From Alphaproteobacteria bacterium (GTDB lineage: Bacteria > Pseudomonadota > Alphaproteobacteria > Micropepsales > Micropepsaceae): 64,000 nucleotides of DNA. The notes under the pieces are model-generated. The model was not told the origin of the DNA and did no database searches. It was given only the letters and a program-made list of their open reading frames with translations. The DNA is taken from contig JAFAWQ010000022.1 in the NCBI GenBank assembly GCA_019241645.1, forward strand, positions 1-64,000, written 5' to 3'. The number at the start of each line of letters is the position of its first letter. The first letter of the stretch is position 1. The position numbers and the translations under genes are program-made. Of the stretch, positions 19,644-29,126 are shown one piece after another.

Positions 19644-20732
19644 ATGGCCAACGGGACTTGGAGGATCGGGCGCGGCAGAGGCGGCGCACAGCTTCCGCTG
19701 GTGATTGCCGCTGTTCTTGCGATGCTTCTCCTTGTTGCGGGAAAGGCGCATTTCGTTCCTTTCGAACGTGCGCGCGCCGCCCTCGCCGACAAAACCGCGC
19801 CCGCCCTTCAGGCGCTGAATTCGCCGGCCGCGGCCGTAACCCGGTGGTTCGGCGGCATCGGGTACTTTTTCGACGTTTACAGCGAGAACCAGCGGCTGAG
19901 GGAAGAAAATGCCACCCTGCTCCAGTGGCGTGGCGCGGCGCTGTCGATGCAGGGTCGCCTGCAGCAATACCAGCGACTTTTGAAAGCAATTCCCGAAAAC
20001 ACCTACTCATCCATCACCGCGCAAGTCATCGGTCGATCGAGCCAACCCTTTCTAGAAACCCTGGTGTTGAACGCGGGCAGACGCAACGGTGCCAAACCGG
20101 GGCAGGCGGTGATCGACGGCCGCGGACTTATTGGCCGGATTTATGTGGCCGGTGATCATACATCATGGGTTATCCTACTGACCGATTTGAACAGCCGTAT
20201 TCCGGTGGTTGTGCGTCCGGGCAACCTGCAAGCGATCTTGGCTGGAAACAATGCTTCCATGCCTGGCATCGAGGCGTTGCCGCAAAACATCCGCTTGAAG
20301 AATGACGCGGATGTGGTGACGTCCGGGGATGGTGGGCTGCTTCCCGCCGGCTTGCCGGTTGGTGTCCTTCGGTTTGACGGACGCGAGCCTAAAGTGAGTC
20401 CTTATGCAAATCCACTAACTGCGTCCGAGGTACGCATCCTCGATTTCAAATCGCCGATCGAGCAGATGCCGAAGCCGGCCGATCAGGATGTCCCCGGCCC
20501 TGGAAAGCTGTCACGACCCCCGCCGACGCCGGCTGAGGCAACGGCCAAGCCGAAGCCATTAGCCCGGCATCCAACCCCGAGAGCCGCGCCGGTGAGCACA
20601 GCGCCTGTTCCGGAAGTAATCAGACCTGCGCGCCGACATGGGGTGACAGAACCTCCTCCGGATGCCGGTCCCCAGACAGGCGAGACGGACCAGCGTGTGC
20701 CCGAAACGCCGGACGATCAAAACGATCAGTGA
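19644..20732 (+). CDS. mreC: Rod shape-determining protein MreC
   Basis: 362 aa. One N-terminal membrane span (about residues 14-34), a coiled coil at about 75-115 (ENQRLREENATLLQWR, QQYQRLLKAI), then the periplasmic double beta-barrel domain with GLIGRIYVAGDHTSWVILLTDLNSRIPV and VVTSGDGGLLPAGLPVGV. Residues from about 290 on form an unusually Pro/Ala/Thr-rich tail, longer than the E. coli protein has. MreC bridges MreB and PBP2. The end overlaps mreD by 4 nt. Confidence 0.95.
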   Translation: MANGTWRIGRGRGGAQLPLVIAAVLAMLLLVAGKAHFVPFERARAALADKTAPALQALNSPAAAVTRWFGGIGYFFDVYSENQRLREENATLLQWRGAALSMQGRLQQYQRLLKAIPENTYSSITAQVIGRSSQPFLETLVLNAGRRNGAKPGQAVIDGRGLIGRIYVAGDHTSWVILLTDLNSRIPVVVRPGNLQAILAGNNASMPGIEALPQNIRLKNDADVVTSGDGGLLPAGLPVGVLRFDGREPKVSPYANPLTASEVRILDFKSPIEQMPKPADQDVPGPGKLSRPPPTPAEATAKPKPLARHPTPRAAPVSTAPVPEVIRPARRHGVTEPPPDAGPQTGETDQRVPETPDDQNDQ

Positions 20733-21262
20733 ACCCAGTCCAGCCCCACGCGATGTCCATATCCTCTCTCCTTGCCGCCATCATTCCCGTGTTCTGCGGC
20801 CTTATGGGCGCGGCATTCGGCAATATCCCGGTATCGCTGACCGGCGGCGTGATGCCTCCACCACTGCTCAGTTTCATGGCAGTGTACTTCTGGTGTCTCG
20901 TGCGGCCGGACCTCATGCCGCCTGCGGCTGCATTTGCGGTGGGACTGGCGCAGGATTTGCTGTCCGGAAGTCCACCTGGATTTTGGACAGCCGCCTTCAT
21001 TGCAACCTACGTTGTCCTCGATCGCCAGCGGGAGTCGCTCGCAGCCCTAGCTGGTCCCGGAGCCGTGCTGGGATTTGCGTTGGCGATGTTGCTCGTGTCG
21101 GCCGCTGTGTACATGATTGCGTGGGTGTATTTTTGGCAGGCACCGCCGCTGATCCCGCTGATCCTGCAAGTCGGCGTAAGCGTTTTGTGCTATGTCCTCG
21201 TGCTACCTGTGCTGAATGGAATTCAGCATGGGATCGTCGGCGCGTTGCGGAGTGAGTTCTAG
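20729..21262 (+). CDS. mreD: Rod shape-determining protein MreD
   Basis: 177 aa, a small integral membrane protein with about five spans. It starts at GTG 20729 within the mreC stop (GTGA); an ATG eight codons in is an alternative. PPLLSFMAVYFWCLVRPDLMPP and VGLAQDLLSGSPPGF are typical of MreD. It works with MreB and MreC in elongation. The stop codon shares one base with the mrdA start. Confidence 0.92.
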   Translation: MNPVQPHAMSISSLLAAIIPVFCGLMGAAFGNIPVSLTGGVMPPPLLSFMAVYFWCLVRPDLMPPAAAFAVGLAQDLLSGSPPGFWTAAFIATYVVLDRQRESLAALAGPGAVLGFALAMLLVSAAVYMIAWVYFWQAPPLIPLILQVGVSVLCYVLVLPVLNGIQHGIVGALRSEF

Positions 21263-23151
21263 TGCCGCTTTTCGACCCAAAGGATCAAAGCCGTTACGCC
21301 ACTTTCACCCGGCGCACTTTGATGGCCTCCGGAGCGGTAACATCTGTGTTTGGCGTACTCGCCGGCCGCCTGTATCAATTGCAAATTCTTGAAGGCGATC
21401 AGTTCCGCACCAAGTCCGAGGAAAACCGGATCAATGATCGGCTCGTTGCGCCGTTGCGCGGCCGAATCCTGGACCGCTTTGGCGTGGAACTGGCCAGCAA
21501 CCGGCGAAATTTCCGTGTGCTTCTGATTCCGGAGCAGGCCTCGAACGGCGTGAAAGCATCGCTGGATGAGATCGGCCGTCTTATTTACCTCTCCGATCGG
21601 CAGCGCGAACGAGTTCTGCGCGAGGCCAATCAGAACAAGGCGTTTGTGCCCGTCATCGTGGCCGAGAATTTGCCATGGGAAGAGTTCGCCCGGATTAATT
21701 TGCACCTCCCATATCTCGCCGGTGTGCAGCCGGACGTCGGCCAAACGCGCTCCTATCCTTTTGGCGCTGAACTCGCGCATGTGCTTGGTTATGTCGGTTC
21801 GGTCTCGCAGGAAGATCAGGCGACCGACCCCGACCCGTTGCTGGGCCTTCCCGGGTTCCGCATCGGCAAGCGTGGCATCGAAAAAGCGTTTGAGCCGGAG
21901 GTGCGCGGCAAGGCCGGTGTTAGCCGGGTCGAAGTCAATGCCTACGGACGGGTTGTGCGCGAGCTCAGTCATCAGCCGGGTGAAGCGGGGTCCGACATTT
22001 ACCTCACGATTGATCAGGATCTGCAGAGCTTCGTGTCTCGGCGCCTGGGAGCAGAAAGCGCCTCTGCTGTCGTGATGGACGTCAGCAACGGCGATGTGCT
22101 GGCGCTTGCTTCCACACCTGCGTTCGATCCGAATCTATTCAACGTGGGTGTCTCGACCAGCCAGTGGAAGGCCTGGATGTCCGACGACCACACGCCACTG
22201 ATCAACAAGTCGATAGCTGGCCTTTATCCACCCGGCTCGACGATCAAGCCCACCATGGCGCTCGCGGCGGTGGATGCGGGCTTGCAAGGCCTCCAAGTCT
22301 ACTGTCACGGCTCCGTCACCCTCGGGAACCACGAATTCCACTGCTGGAAGCGCGGGGGTCACGGCGGCGTCGATCTTCACCGCGGGATCATGGTTTCCTG
22401 CGACGTCTTTTTCTACGAAGTGGCGCGCCGGCTTGGGATCGACCGCATCGAAGCGGCGGCGCACGCCGTTGGGCTCGGGCGACCGACTGGAATTGAACTG
22501 CCTGGCGAGCGCGCCGGTATTGTGCCCGGCCGCGCCTGGAAAGAAGCACGTTATGGCGTGCCTTGGCAGCAGGGCGAGACGCTGGTGACTGGCATTGGGC
22601 AAGGATATCTCAACGTCACGCCGCTGCAGCTTTGTACCACCGCGGCCCGTATTGCCAGCGGCATCGCAGTTTCTCCCCGCATAACGCGCGTGGTGGGCCG
22701 CAATGCTCAACCGCGCATCGAATTGCCTCGTGTTGGCTTTTCCGATCGCGCCCTGGCAGCGGTCCGGGCGGGAATGGACGCGGTAGCGAATCAAAATGGA
22801 GGCACCGCCCACACCTGGCGCATCAGCGAGCCGGGTTTCGAAATGGCGGGCAAGACTGGTACGGCGCAAGTGCGTGTAATCTCGCGCGAAGAACACCGCT
22901 TCGGAGTGCGAAAGAACGAATCCCTGCCATGGAAATTGCGCGACCATGCCGTGTTCATCGCCTTCGCACCCGTTGCCAGGCCGCGTTATGCCTGTGCGGT
23001 ATTGGTGGAGCATGGCGGGACGCACGAGCATCCTAACGTGCAGATGGCGCGCGATATTCTCCTCTACGCACAGAAGCGCGATCCGCTGAAAATGCCGGCG
23101 GCATACCCTTTGAGAGCTGCACAAGGGCGTGCCGGCGTGAACAGGGCATGA
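21262..23151 (+). CDS. mrdA: Penicillin-binding protein 2, transpeptidase of the elongasome
   Basis: 629 aa from GTG 21262. A short cytoplasmic N terminus and one span (about residues 17-38) are followed by the pedestal domain (RGRILDRFGVELA) and the transpeptidase domain: PPGSTIKPTMAL (catalytic Ser with Lys three residues later), SCDVFFYEVA (SxD/N motif) and AGKTGTAQV (KTG). It crosslinks peptidoglycan during elongation and pairs with RodA, whose gene follows with an ATGA overlap. The length and motif spacing are normal. Confidence 0.97.
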   Translation: MPLFDPKDQSRYATFTRRTLMASGAVTSVFGVLAGRLYQLQILEGDQFRTKSEENRINDRLVAPLRGRILDRFGVELASNRRNFRVLLIPEQASNGVKASLDEIGRLIYLSDRQRERVLREANQNKAFVPVIVAENLPWEEFARINLHLPYLAGVQPDVGQTRSYPFGAELAHVLGYVGSVSQEDQATDPDPLLGLPGFRIGKRGIEKAFEPEVRGKAGVSRVEVNAYGRVVRELSHQPGEAGSDIYLTIDQDLQSFVSRRLGAESASAVVMDVSNGDVLALASTPAFDPNLFNVGVSTSQWKAWMSDDHTPLINKSIAGLYPPGSTIKPTMALAAVDAGLQGLQVYCHGSVTLGNHEFHCWKRGGHGGVDLHRGIMVSCDVFFYEVARRLGIDRIEAAAHAVGLGRPTGIELPGERAGIVPGRAWKEARYGVPWQQGETLVTGIGQGYLNVTPLQLCTTAARIASGIAVSPRITRVVGRNAQPRIELPRVGFSDRALAAVRAGMDAVANQNGGTAHTWRISEPGFEMAGKTGTAQVRVISREEHRFGVRKNESLPWKLRDHAVFIAFAPVARPRYACAVLVEHGGTHEHPNVQMARDILLYAQKRDPLKMPAAYPLRAAQGRAGVNRA

Positions 23152-24299
23152 CTGCTCGTCCCTACGCTGCGTTCCGCCGCACCTTGTCAATTGCAGACAA
23201 GCTGCAGCAACTGAACTGGCCGATGGTTCTGGTGATCTGCGTGATCGCCTGCATCGGCTTTGCGATGCTGTATTCGGTAGCCGGCGGGCATTTTTCGCCT
23301 TGGGCGAGCAGGCAAATGGGGCATTTCACCCTCGGCCTTGTGCTGCTTGCCATCGCGGCGATGATCGATATTCGGCACTGGCTGACGATCGCCTACCCCT
23401 TCTACGCCCTATGCCTGCTCTTGCTGGTTGCGGTGGATGTCGTGGGACACACCGGCCTAGGCGCCCAGCGCTGGATTCAGCTCGGCCCGCTTCAGCTGCA
23501 GCCTTCCGAATTGATGAAAATCGCGCTGGTGCTCGCACTGGCTCGGTATCTTCATGGGCTGAACGTGGAAGATGTCTCGAAGCCTTTGCGCCTGTTGATA
23601 CCAGTGATCATGGTCGCCCTGCCGGCCGCGCTGGTGTTGAAACAGCCCAATCTCGGCACCGCCACCATTCTCGTGATGGATGGTGCCTCGCTGCTGTTCC
23701 TCGCGGGGCTTTCCTGGTGGTGGATCTTGCCAACGGTTGGTGCCGTGGCCGCAGCCGTGCCAGTCGCCTGGCAGTTTCTGCACGACTACCAGAAACGCCG
23801 TGTTCTTACGTTTATGAACCCGCAGAACGATGCGCTGGGGGCGGGATGGAACATCAGCCAGGCAAAAATTGCCATCGGCTCTGGCGGGATGACCGGAAAG
23901 GGATTTCTGCAGAATACCCAGAGTCAGCTGAACTTTCTGCCGGAGAAGCAAACCGATTTCATCGTAACCTCGATTGGAGAGGAATTCGGCTTTGTCGGTT
24001 GCATGATACTCCTGCTGCTGTTCGCTACAGTGATCGGCTATGGCGTGCGCATCGCCATGACCTCGCGCAGCCAGTTCGGCCGCCTCGTGGCGCTTGGGCT
24101 GACATTGAATTTCTTCTTCTACATAATGATCAACGGCGCGATGGTGATGGGCTTGATTCCGGTCGTGGGTATCCCCATGCCGCTATTATCTTATGGCGGC
24201 ACCGCGATGCTCACAGTCATGTTCGGCTTCGGCATCATCATGTCGGTGTATGTGCACCGGCTGGTGGAGATTCCGCGGCATTCCGGCATTATCTTGTGA
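23148..24299 (+). CDS. rodA: SEDS glycosyltransferase RodA
   Basis: 383 aa with about ten membrane spans. Signatures are GAQRWIQLGPLQLQPSELMKIALVLALARYLH, LKQPNLGTATILVMDGASLLFLAG, NFLPEKQTDFIVTSIGEEFGF and the C-terminal GIPMPLLSYGGTAML, all diagnostic of SEDS proteins. RodA polymerises lipid II glycan strands together with PBP2. It closes the mre-mrd operon and is followed 85 nt later by tRNA-Lys. Confidence 0.97.
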   Translation: MTARPYAAFRRTLSIADKLQQLNWPMVLVICVIACIGFAMLYSVAGGHFSPWASRQMGHFTLGLVLLAIAAMIDIRHWLTIAYPFYALCLLLLVAVDVVGHTGLGAQRWIQLGPLQLQPSELMKIALVLALARYLHGLNVEDVSKPLRLLIPVIMVALPAALVLKQPNLGTATILVMDGASLLFLAGLSWWWILPTVGAVAAAVPVAWQFLHDYQKRRVLTFMNPQNDALGAGWNISQAKIAIGSGGMTGKGFLQNTQSQLNFLPEKQTDFIVTSIGEEFGFVGCMILLLLFATVIGYGVRIAMTSRSQFGRLVALGLTLNFFFYIMINGAMVMGLIPVVGIPMPLLSYGGTAMLTVMFGFGIIMSVYVHRLVEIPRHSGIIL

Positions 24300-24384
24300 T
24301 CTCACGGCTACGGTTCGGTCCGGTGGACAGACCCCCTTTGCGCTTGCTATAGCGCCGCACCTTCGCGGGCTTGGGCCGGCGTTC

Positions 24385-24460
<76 letters not shown>

Positions 24461-24534
24461 CTAACAACACCGATAGAGCCAGCAAGGCGGCGACGCTTCG
24501 TCAGTCCCATTCAGCAGACCAGAAGTCATATCCC

Positions 24535-25185
24535 ATGATTGCCATCGTGAACACGTTTGTCCTGTGCTATGCGGCTCTCTTTCCGATCGTCAATCCGGTC
24601 GGTAGCGCGCCCCTGTTTTTGGGCCTCACGCAGTTTGCTGGCGATAAATTGCGAAACGCCCTGGCGCGGCGCGTCGCAATCAACAGCTTTTTCCTGCTGC
24701 TGGGGTCCGTGTTCGTGGGTTCTCACGTTCTTGAATTTTTCGGGATCAGCTTGCCCGTGGTGCGAATTGGCGGGGGACTTGTTGTCACGGCGTTTGGTTG
24801 GAAGCTGCTTAACTCGGACGCAAGGCTCGATGGTGATCACGCGACAGGAGATGCGCCGTCGACGGTTCCCGATGCCTTTTATCCTCTTACTATGCCACTC
24901 ACCGTCGGACCCGGCTCAATATCCGTGGCGATGACTCTCGGTAGCCAGCGGCCAAAGGTTGCTGACTTCTATACCCTGGCGTTGTTTGGTTATGGTGCGA
25001 TCGTCGGGATTGTCGCGATCGCGGCAACTGTCTACCTCTGCTATCGCTTTGCGGAGGCGACCGTCGCAGCGCTGGGGAAGTCAGGTACGAATGTCGTTGT
25101 GCGACTGTCGGCATTCATCATGCTTTGCATCGGAATCCAGATAGTTGTCAGCGGCTGGAAAGACCTGGGACTTTCCTTGAACTAG
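24535..25185 (+). CDS. MarC-family integral membrane protein
   Basis: 216 aa with six hydrophobic spans. ATG 24535 gives MIAIVNTFVLCYAALFPIVNPVGSAPLFLGLT, the family N terminus; PLTMPLTVGPGSISVAMTLGSQRP in the middle is the second conserved block. The MarC/YhgN family has no settled function despite its multiple-antibiotic-resistance name. It lies 75 nt after tRNA-Lys and upstream of the tyrosine operon, apparently unconnected with either. Confidence 0.9.
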   Translation: MIAIVNTFVLCYAALFPIVNPVGSAPLFLGLTQFAGDKLRNALARRVAINSFFLLLGSVFVGSHVLEFFGISLPVVRIGGGLVVTAFGWKLLNSDARLDGDHATGDAPSTVPDAFYPLTMPLTVGPGSISVAMTLGSQRPKVADFYTLALFGYGAIVGIVAIAATVYLCYRFAEATVAALGKSGTNVVVRLSAFIMLCIGIQIVVSGWKDLGLSLN

Positions 25186-25227
25186 CCGCCGTAGCAAAAC
25201 CAGCCGAGTTGCGCCTGCCCCATCCAA

Positions 25228-25253
25228 TCAAGCGACCCGCCGCAATCGCTTGA
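25228..25253. promoter_or_regulatory. Inverted repeat before the tyrosine-catabolic operon
   Basis: TCAAGCGA and TCGCTTGA form a perfect 8-bp inverted repeat with a 10-nt spacer, 52 nt ahead of the hppD ATG. The right arm overlaps a TTGACC that could be a -35. It is a candidate operator for control of homogentisate catabolism; the regulator is not in the window. Confidence 0.45.
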
Positions 25254-25305
25254 CCCGTACCCTGCGCAAATAGGAAACTCTGGCGGCAGTGTCAGGAGCA
25301 ATACC

Positions 25306-26379
25306 ATGGCCCAGCTTTGGGACAATCCCGTTGGCACGGATGGTTTCGAATTTGTCGAATATACCGCGCCTGATGTGGGCCAGCTCCATGCCTGGTTTGA
25401 GCAAATGGGATTCCGCGCGGTCGCGCATCATCGTTCCAAGGCGGTGACGCTATACCGGCAAGGCGCGATCAATTTCATCGTCAATGCCGAGCCCGGCAGT
25501 CATGGCGCGCGCTTTGCAGAAGCCCATGGCCCCAGTGCCTGCGCCATGGCGTTTCGGGTGAAGGATGCCCCAGCGGCCTATCGAAAACTGATCGAAGCCG
25601 GCGCCCGGCCGTTTGCCAACCAGGTCGGACCGATGGAGCTGAGCATTCCTGCCATCGAAGGGATCGGCGGCAGCGTCATCTATCTTGTGGACCGATACGG
25701 CGAGCGCTCCATCTACGACGTGGATTTTGTAGCGACCGATCCGGCGCGCGGCTTTGAGCACGAAGGCGCAGGTCTCACCTACGTTGACCATGTCACCCAT
25801 AATGTCTTTCGCGGCAACATGGAGCAGTGGGCGGGATTCTATGAGCGGCTCTTCAATTTTCGAGAAATCCGCTACTTCGACATCGAGGGCAAGCTGACCG
25901 GATTGAAGTCGCGCGCCATGACCAGCCCGGACGGCAATATCCGCATTCCCATCAACGAGAGTTCCGACGACAAGTCGCAGATCGAAGAATATCTGCACGT
26001 CTACAAGGGCGAAGGCATTCAGCACATCGCGCTGGGCACAGGCAACATCTACGACACGGTGGAAGCGCTCGCGATGCGCGGCGTTCCCTTCCAGAACACG
26101 CCGGAGACGTATTACGAGCGGCTGGACAACCGCATCAAAGGCCATGGCGAGGATGTCGACCGTCTCAAGCGTGCGCGCATCCTGATGGATGGCGCGCCGA
26201 CGGACGGACAGGGGCTGCTGCTGCAGATTTTTACGCAGAACGCTATCGGGCCGATCTTCTTCGAGATCATCCAGCGAAAGGGCAACGAAGGTTTCGGCGA
26301 AGGAAACTTCCAGGCGCTTTTCGAATCCATCGAGCTCGATCAGATTCGCCGAGGCGTGTTGCAGGATCAGCCGGCATGA
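25306..26379 (+). CDS. hppD: 4-Hydroxyphenylpyruvate dioxygenase
   Basis: 357 aa, two vicinal-oxygen-chelate modules. The iron ligands are visible as His162 (YVDHVTHNV), His240 (GIQHIALGT) and Glu320 (FFEIIQRKG), with the C-terminal GEGNFQALFESIE helix that closes the site. It converts 4-hydroxyphenylpyruvate to homogentisate, the entry to tyrosine ring cleavage. Opens the operon hppD-hmgA-fahA-maiA; its stop overlaps the next start by 4 nt. Confidence 0.97.
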   Translation: MAQLWDNPVGTDGFEFVEYTAPDVGQLHAWFEQMGFRAVAHHRSKAVTLYRQGAINFIVNAEPGSHGARFAEAHGPSACAMAFRVKDAPAAYRKLIEAGARPFANQVGPMELSIPAIEGIGGSVIYLVDRYGERSIYDVDFVATDPARGFEHEGAGLTYVDHVTHNVFRGNMEQWAGFYERLFNFREIRYFDIEGKLTGLKSRAMTSPDGNIRIPINESSDDKSQIEEYLHVYKGEGIQHIALGTGNIYDTVEALAMRGVPFQNTPETYYERLDNRIKGHGEDVDRLKRARILMDGAPTDGQGLLLQIFTQNAIGPIFFEIIQRKGNEGFGEGNFQALFESIELDQIRRGVLQDQPA

Positions 26380-27500
26380 AAAACTGGATCGAGTTTCCGC
26401 GCGTGCAGGGCGAGGCGTCCCGGCAGGCGCATGCCGATCTGCCCAGCGGCACTTACGAGCGTGAGATCGGCCGCGATGGATTCTTCGGTCCGGCCACCCA
26501 CATCTATCACAAGCATCCTCCCACCGGCTGGAGCGCCTTCGACGGTCCGTTGCGGCCAAGGGCCTTCGACGCGGTGATAGCAGCGCGCGCCGCCGACGAT
26601 CCGTTCAGCCCGGTGCCGCTTCTCTACAACAATCACTGCAAGATCGCGATGTGGCGGTGCGCAGAAGCGATGCGGCATCTGTTGCGCAATTCGGATGGTG
26701 ACACTTTGCTGTTCGTGCATGAAGGCGCGGGCGATCTGTACTGCGACTTCGGCCACCTAGGGTACACGGAAGGCGATTACCTTCTGCTGCCGCGCGGCAC
26801 AATGTGGCGCCTGGAACCGTCGCAGCCCACGCTTGCGCTGGTCATCGAAGCGACAAACGGCAATTTTCGCCTGCCGGAAAAAGGCATTCTCGGTCCGCAT
26901 GCCATCTTCGATCCGGCGGCGTTGACCACACCGGAGCTGGACGAGAAATTCCGTGCTCAGGCCGACGAACGCGAATGGCGGGTGCGGGTGAAGCGGCGCG
27001 ATGCCTTCACCACCATCACCTACCCATACAATCCCCTCGATGCGGTGGGTTGGAAAGGTAATTTAAGTGCGGTGAAGCTCAACTGGCGCGACATTCGCCC
27101 GGTGATGAGTCACCGCTACCACATTCCGCCGAGCGTGCATTCCACCTTCGTGTCGGACCGCTTCATCGTCTGCACCTTCGTGCCGCGGCCGATCGAAAGC
27201 GATCCCGGCGCGCTTAAGGTGCCGTTCTATCATTCGAACGACGATTACGACGAAGTGATCTTCTATCATGCGGGAGAGTTCTTCAGCCGCGACAATATCA
27301 AGCCCGGCATGGTCACCTGGCACCCCAACGGCTTCACTCATGGACCGCATCCCAAGGCATTTGCCGCCGGCGCGCGCGCCGCAAAAACCATGACGGATGA
27401 AGTGGCGGTGATGGTCGACGCGCGTGATCCCCTCGACATGAGCGAGGCGGCCGTCGGCACCGAGGATCGCGGCTACGCCGACAGCTGGAAGCCGAAATGA
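26376..27500 (+). CDS. hmgA: Homogentisate 1,2-dioxygenase (short bacterial form)
   Basis: 374 aa, cupin fold. The metal site reads FYHSNDDYDEVIFYHAGEF and, further on, GMVTWHPNGFTHGPHP, matching the His-Glu-His ligands of homogentisate dioxygenase. Earlier blocks GDTLLFVHEGAGDLYCDFG and EGDYLLLPRGTMWRL are the first cupin part. The chain is shorter than the roughly 440-residue classical enzyme, mainly at the N terminus. It opens the homogentisate ring to maleylacetoacetate; its place between hppD and fahA supports the role. Confidence 0.9.
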   Translation: MKNWIEFPRVQGEASRQAHADLPSGTYEREIGRDGFFGPATHIYHKHPPTGWSAFDGPLRPRAFDAVIAARAADDPFSPVPLLYNNHCKIAMWRCAEAMRHLLRNSDGDTLLFVHEGAGDLYCDFGHLGYTEGDYLLLPRGTMWRLEPSQPTLALVIEATNGNFRLPEKGILGPHAIFDPAALTTPELDEKFRAQADEREWRVRVKRRDAFTTITYPYNPLDAVGWKGNLSAVKLNWRDIRPVMSHRYHIPPSVHSTFVSDRFIVCTFVPRPIESDPGALKVPFYHSNDDYDEVIFYHAGEFFSRDNIKPGMVTWHPNGFTHGPHPKAFAAGARAAKTMTDEVAVMVDARDPLDMSEAAVGTEDRGYADSWKPK

Positions 27501-28480
27501 AATTGGCGTCGCTCAAAAGCGCCCGCGACGGCAGGCTCGTCGTCGTCAGCCGCGACCTGACGCGCTGCGTTGCCGTTCCCCACATCGCGCATACCTTGCA
27601 GATGGTGCTGGACGACTGGCCGAATACTGTGGGGCGGCTGACACGCGTGTACGATCTGCTGAACGAAGGCCCGGCAGCGGGCGAAAAGCCGTTCGATCCC
27701 GCGCAATGCGCCGCGCCGCTGCCGCGCGCTTATCAATGGGCAGATGGCTCGGCCTATGTCACCCATGTCGAACTGGTGCGCAAGGCGCGCGGCGCCGCAA
27801 TGCCGGAGAGTTTCTGGACCGACCCGCTGATGTATCAGGGCGGCTCGGATTCGTTTATCGGGCCACGCGATTCTATTCTGGCGATGGATGAGTCCTGGGG
27901 GATCGACTTCGAAGCGGAGGTCGCCGTCATCACCGACGACGTGCCGATGGGCATCGATGCAAGCCATGCAGAAAAGCACATCAAGCTGATGATGCTGGTG
28001 AACGATGTCAGCTTGCGCAATCTTATTCCCGCGGAAATTGCCAAAGGCTTCGGTTTCTTCCAGTCGAAACCTGCGAGCGCATTTTCTCCGGTGGCGGTGA
28101 CACCCGATGAACTGGGCGAGGCGTGGCACGGCGGCAAGGTGCACCTCCCGCTGAGCGTCTCATTCAATGACCGTCCGTTCGGCAGCCCGAACGCGGGCGA
28201 CGACATGGTCTTTTCGTTCCCCCAACTCATCGGGCACGCCGCAAGAACGCGAACGCTCTCCGCCGGTTCGATTATCGGTTCGGGAACGGTCTCGAACAAA
28301 AACCGTGCCCGCGGCTCCGCCTGCATTGCCGAGCGGCGGTCGCTGGAAACCATCGAGTTCGGCGCGCCAAGGACGCCGTTCATGAAATTCGGCGATCGGG
28401 TGCGGATCGAGATGCTGGATCTCGACAGCCGCTCGATTTTCGGCGCCATCGATCAGGACGTGCGTCGCCATGGCGAGTGA
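27497..28480 (+). CDS. fahA: Fumarylacetoacetate hydrolase family protein
   Basis: 327 aa. The FAH-fold metal site is seen in MDESWGIDFEAEVAVITDDVPMG and the catalytic core in LVNDVSLRNLIPAEIAKGFGFFQSKP and GSIIGSGTVSNKNR. It is shorter than animal FAH (about 420) but of usual length for the bacterial operon form. It cleaves fumarylacetoacetate to fumarate and acetoacetate, the last step of tyrosine breakdown. It overlaps hmgA by 4 nt and maiA by 11 nt. Confidence 0.92.
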   Translation: MKLASLKSARDGRLVVVSRDLTRCVAVPHIAHTLQMVLDDWPNTVGRLTRVYDLLNEGPAAGEKPFDPAQCAAPLPRAYQWADGSAYVTHVELVRKARGAAMPESFWTDPLMYQGGSDSFIGPRDSILAMDESWGIDFEAEVAVITDDVPMGIDASHAEKHIKLMMLVNDVSLRNLIPAEIAKGFGFFQSKPASAFSPVAVTPDELGEAWHGGKVHLPLSVSFNDRPFGSPNAGDDMVFSFPQLIGHAARTRTLSAGSIIGSGTVSNKNRARGSACIAERRSLETIEFGAPRTPFMKFGDRVRIEMLDLDSRSIFGAIDQDVRRHGE

Positions 28481-29126
28481 GTTCGTCCTTTACACCTATT
28501 TCCGATCCTCAGCTGCTTTCCGCGTCCGTATCGCGCTCAACCTCAAGGGCATTGAGCCGGAGTTTCGCTTTGTGCATCTGCTGCGCGATGGTGGCGCACA
28601 GCATAAAGCGGAGTACAGCGCCATCAATCCGCAAGAGCTTGTTCCGGCGCTGGTGCACAACGGGCATACCATCACTCAGTCGCTTGCCATCATCGAGTAT
28701 CTCGACGAAATCGTGCCGGAGCCGCCGCTCTTGCCGCGTGATCCGCTTGGCAGGGCCCAAGTGCGTGCCATGGCCTGCGCCATCGCCTGCGACATTCATC
28801 CCCTGAACAACCTTCGCGTGCTGCAGTACCTGAAGCACGAGCTGGAAACGGCCGACGAAACGCGACTTGCATGGCAGCGTCACTGGATGAAAGCCGGATT
28901 TGCCGCGCTTGAAACGATGCTTTCATCATCGGAGACACGCGGAACGTATTGCTACGGCGATGCCCCGACACTGGCGGACATCTGCCTGGTTCCGCAGCTC
29001 GCCAATGCGCGGCGGATCGAGCTCGACCTGTTGCCTTACCCCACGCTCACCCGGATCGAGGTCACGGCGTTGGCGCATCCTGCTTTCGAAGCCGCGCTGC
29101 CCAAAAACCAGCCCGACGCAGAGTGA
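28470..29126 (+). CDS. maiA: Maleylacetoacetate isomerase (zeta-class GST)
   Basis: 218 aa. The N-terminal thioredoxin-like domain has YFRSSAAFRVRIALNLKG, the zeta-class active-site loop (an SSxxxR form), and TQSLAIIEYLDE binds glutathione. The C-terminal helical domain contains YCYGDAPTLADICLVPQLANARR. It isomerises maleylacetoacetate to fumarylacetoacetate with GSH as cofactor; gor at 12.3 kb keeps GSH reduced. Last gene of the operon, ending just before the inverted repeat element at 29189. Confidence 0.94.
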   Translation: MASEFVLYTYFRSSAAFRVRIALNLKGIEPEFRFVHLLRDGGAQHKAEYSAINPQELVPALVHNGHTITQSLAIIEYLDEIVPEPPLLPRDPLGRAQVRAMACAIACDIHPLNNLRVLQYLKHELETADETRLAWQRHWMKAGFAALETMLSSSETRGTYCYGDAPTLADICLVPQLANARRIELDLLPYPTLTRIEVTALAHPAFEAALPKNQPDAE

